64,000 nt of DNA from Azospirillum griseum (lineage in GTDB: Bacteria; Pseudomonadota; Alphaproteobacteria; Azospirillales; Azospirillaceae). A program made the position numbers and the translations under genes. Numbering within the stretch: position 1 is the stretch's first letter; each line of letters starts with the position of its first letter. Below the pieces are notes generated by a model. It saw only the letters and a program-made list of their open reading frames with translations. It searched no databases and was not told the DNA's origin. Below are positions 63,030 through 64,000 of the stretch, piece by piece. Location of the stretch: assembly GCF_003966125.1 (NCBI RefSeq), contig NZ_RXMA01000002.1, forward strand, positions 62,001 to 126,000, given 5' to 3'.

Positions 63030-64000
63030 TTACTCCACCATGCCGCTCTGCGCCAGAACCAGGAAGATCTTTTCCTCCAGCTGGTCCGGGGTGAAGGGTT
63101 TGGCGATGTAGGCGCTGACCTGATGGGCCAGGGCCTGTTTGACCGCGTCCAGCGTCGCCAGCGCCGTGACCATCAGAAAGGGCAGATCGGGCCGCACGGC
63201 GCGCACCCGCTTCAGCACCTCCAACCCGTTGCGGCGGGGCATCATCCAATCGCAGATGACCAGATCGCAATCCCCGCCCTGCTGCCCCAGAAGCCGGTCC
63301 AACGCCTCCTGGCCATCCGCCGCCGTGTCGATCTGGGCGACCCCCAGATCGCGCAGGACCGACGCGACAAAGTTGCGCGGCCCCTCCTCGTCATCGACCA
63401 CCAGCACCCGGCGGCTGGGCAGATCGACGAAGGGAACCCCCACCCCCGCCAGCGATTTCCGCAACCACTCCACCCGCGCCAGCCGTTCCTTGGAACTCGG
63501 CGCGCTGAGCAGGAAGCCACGGACGAAACGCGGTCGGTGGGTCTGGCGGTAGAGCGCGCGGGCCACCGCCATCCGGCTCTTGCCCTTGCAAAACGCCCCT
63601 TCGCCCGCCAGACGCACCAGATCCAGCACGATGTCGGGGTGCGGATCCTCCTTGGCGGTGTGGGTCAGGGGAAGGAGAATGCGTTGGGTGCGCAGGAAGC
63701 TGCTTTGAATGTCGTCCACCTGGGTGCACAGCCAATCGCGATCCTCCGCCGGAAAGGCGCTGGCCGCCACCATCGCCTGCACCTCGGCCAGCCCCTTCAG
63801 CTTCTCCCCCCGCTCCTTCCAGCAATCCAGGATGCGGCCGGGAAAGTCGCGGGCGTCGAAGAACCCCTTGAGATAGGCGTTGACCGCCCGCGCGGCGCTG
63901 GGCGACAGCGGCATCTTCTGCAACAGGAACAGGACCCGCAGCTTCTGCACCAGATTGCGGCCCTTGGTGATTTCCGGGATCGTGTCCTCGTTGACCAGCA
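63030..64000 (-). CDS. Protein with C-terminal response-regulator receiver (5' end outside window)
   Basis: The reading frame is open to the window edge, so the N-terminus lies beyond it. The visible 323 residues have an alpha-helical region (to about 200) without recognised domain (for example FLLQKMPLSPSAARAVNAYLKGFFDARDFPGRILDCWKE), then a receiver at the C-terminus: RRVLVVDDEEGPRNFVASVLRDLGV, phospho-acceptor Asp in DLVICDWMMPRRNGLEVLKRV, and YIAKPFTPDQLEEKIF with the conserved Lys. CheY-like output with no DNA-binding domain visible. A GTG at 63950 could be a start but the frame continues upstream with sensible sequence (LVNEDTIPEITKGRN). Confidence 0.8.
   Translation of the reverse strand, partial: LVNEDTIPEITKGRNLVQKLRVLFLLQKMPLSPSAARAVNAYLKGFFDARDFPGRILDCWKERGEKLKGLAEVQAMVAASAFPAEDRDWLCTQVDDIQSSFLRTQRILLPLTHTAKEDPHPDIVLDLVRLAGEGAFCKGKSRMAVARALYRQTHRPRFVRGFLLSAPSSKERLARVEWLRKSLAGVGVPFVDLPSRRVLVVDDEEGPRNFVASVLRDLGVAQIDTAADGQEALDRLLGQQGGDCDLVICDWMMPRRNGLEVLKRVRAVRPDLPFLMVTALATLDAVKQALAHQVSAYIAKPFTPDQLEEKIFLVLAQSGMVE

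Overview
The window is a GC-rich (visibly about 65-68% G+C) chromosomal segment of an alphaproteobacterium, most likely a Rhodospirillales relative of Azospirillum. Evidence is gene content and order: nifR3(dusB)-ntrB-ntrC-ntrY; a fused ispDF; the run pncC / ratA / lipA / lpd / pdhC / pdhB / pdhA / ftsB, with a lipoyl domain fused to E1-beta; and the slt / dapA / smpB cluster. No rRNA, tRNA, CRISPR array, insertion sequence or complete prophage was recognised.

Layout. 1-4.6 kb: nitrogen regulation (ntrY cut by the window edge, ntrC, ntrB, dusB), minus strand. 4.7-8 kb: a CcsA-type membrane protein, then ispDF (isoprenoid precursors), pncC and ratA. 8-15.3 kb: lipoate synthase and the pyruvate dehydrogenase complex, with a small AroQ-type chorismate mutase between E2 and E3, then ftsB. 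15.5-18.1 kb: modABC molybdate importer. 18.3-21.8 kb: rpe, a tautomerase with a divergent LysR regulator, a secreted nuclease-like protein and an SRAP protein. 22.4-29.4 kb: an orphan CoxL-like molybdoenzyme subunit, an EAL phosphodiesterase, a GNAT acetyltransferase, cysQ, a ferritin-like DUF455 protein, thrB and rnhA. 29.5-35.4 kb: a peroxiredoxin, a DsbD/ScsB-like protein, AlgH/YqgE and prfC. 35.6-37.3 kb: an AT-rich islet with a one-domain phage tail-collar gene, then asd behind what looks like a complete amino-acid attenuator. 37.3-45.7 kb: glycogen phosphorylase, a RimI-like acetyltransferase, a PhoD-like protein that has lost its metal motifs, a TPR-methyltransferase, a small lytic transglycosylase and rlmJ. 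45.8-49.9 kb: livM-livH-livK without the ATPases, and a MarR regulator. 50.1-64 kb: a HIBCH-like hydrolase, a lipid kinase, a metallophosphoesterase, hemB, a PEBP protein, AraC and TetR regulators, an aldo/keto reductase with a clear operator, an RsmC-like methyltransferase, smpB, dapA, slt, two small hypotheticals and a response-regulator protein cut by the window end.

The most interesting observations are these. (1) Upstream of asd (aspartate-semialdehyde dehydrogenase) there is a 25-codon leader peptide rich in Thr, Ile, Lys and Met codons, with mutually exclusive antiterminator and terminator helices; its promoter is embedded in the terminator hairpin of glgP. (2) Four copies of a 52-bp repeat lie as two pairs in two divergent intergenic regions 10 kb apart, each next to a GC-rich REP-like palindrome. 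(3) A PhoD-like phosphatase homologue has three metal-binding motifs replaced together. (4) A tiny AT-rich tail-collar gene sits alone between prfC and asd. Many convergent gene pairs are separated by clear bidirectional terminators, and several gene ends carry perfect or near-perfect 8-16 bp tandem duplications.
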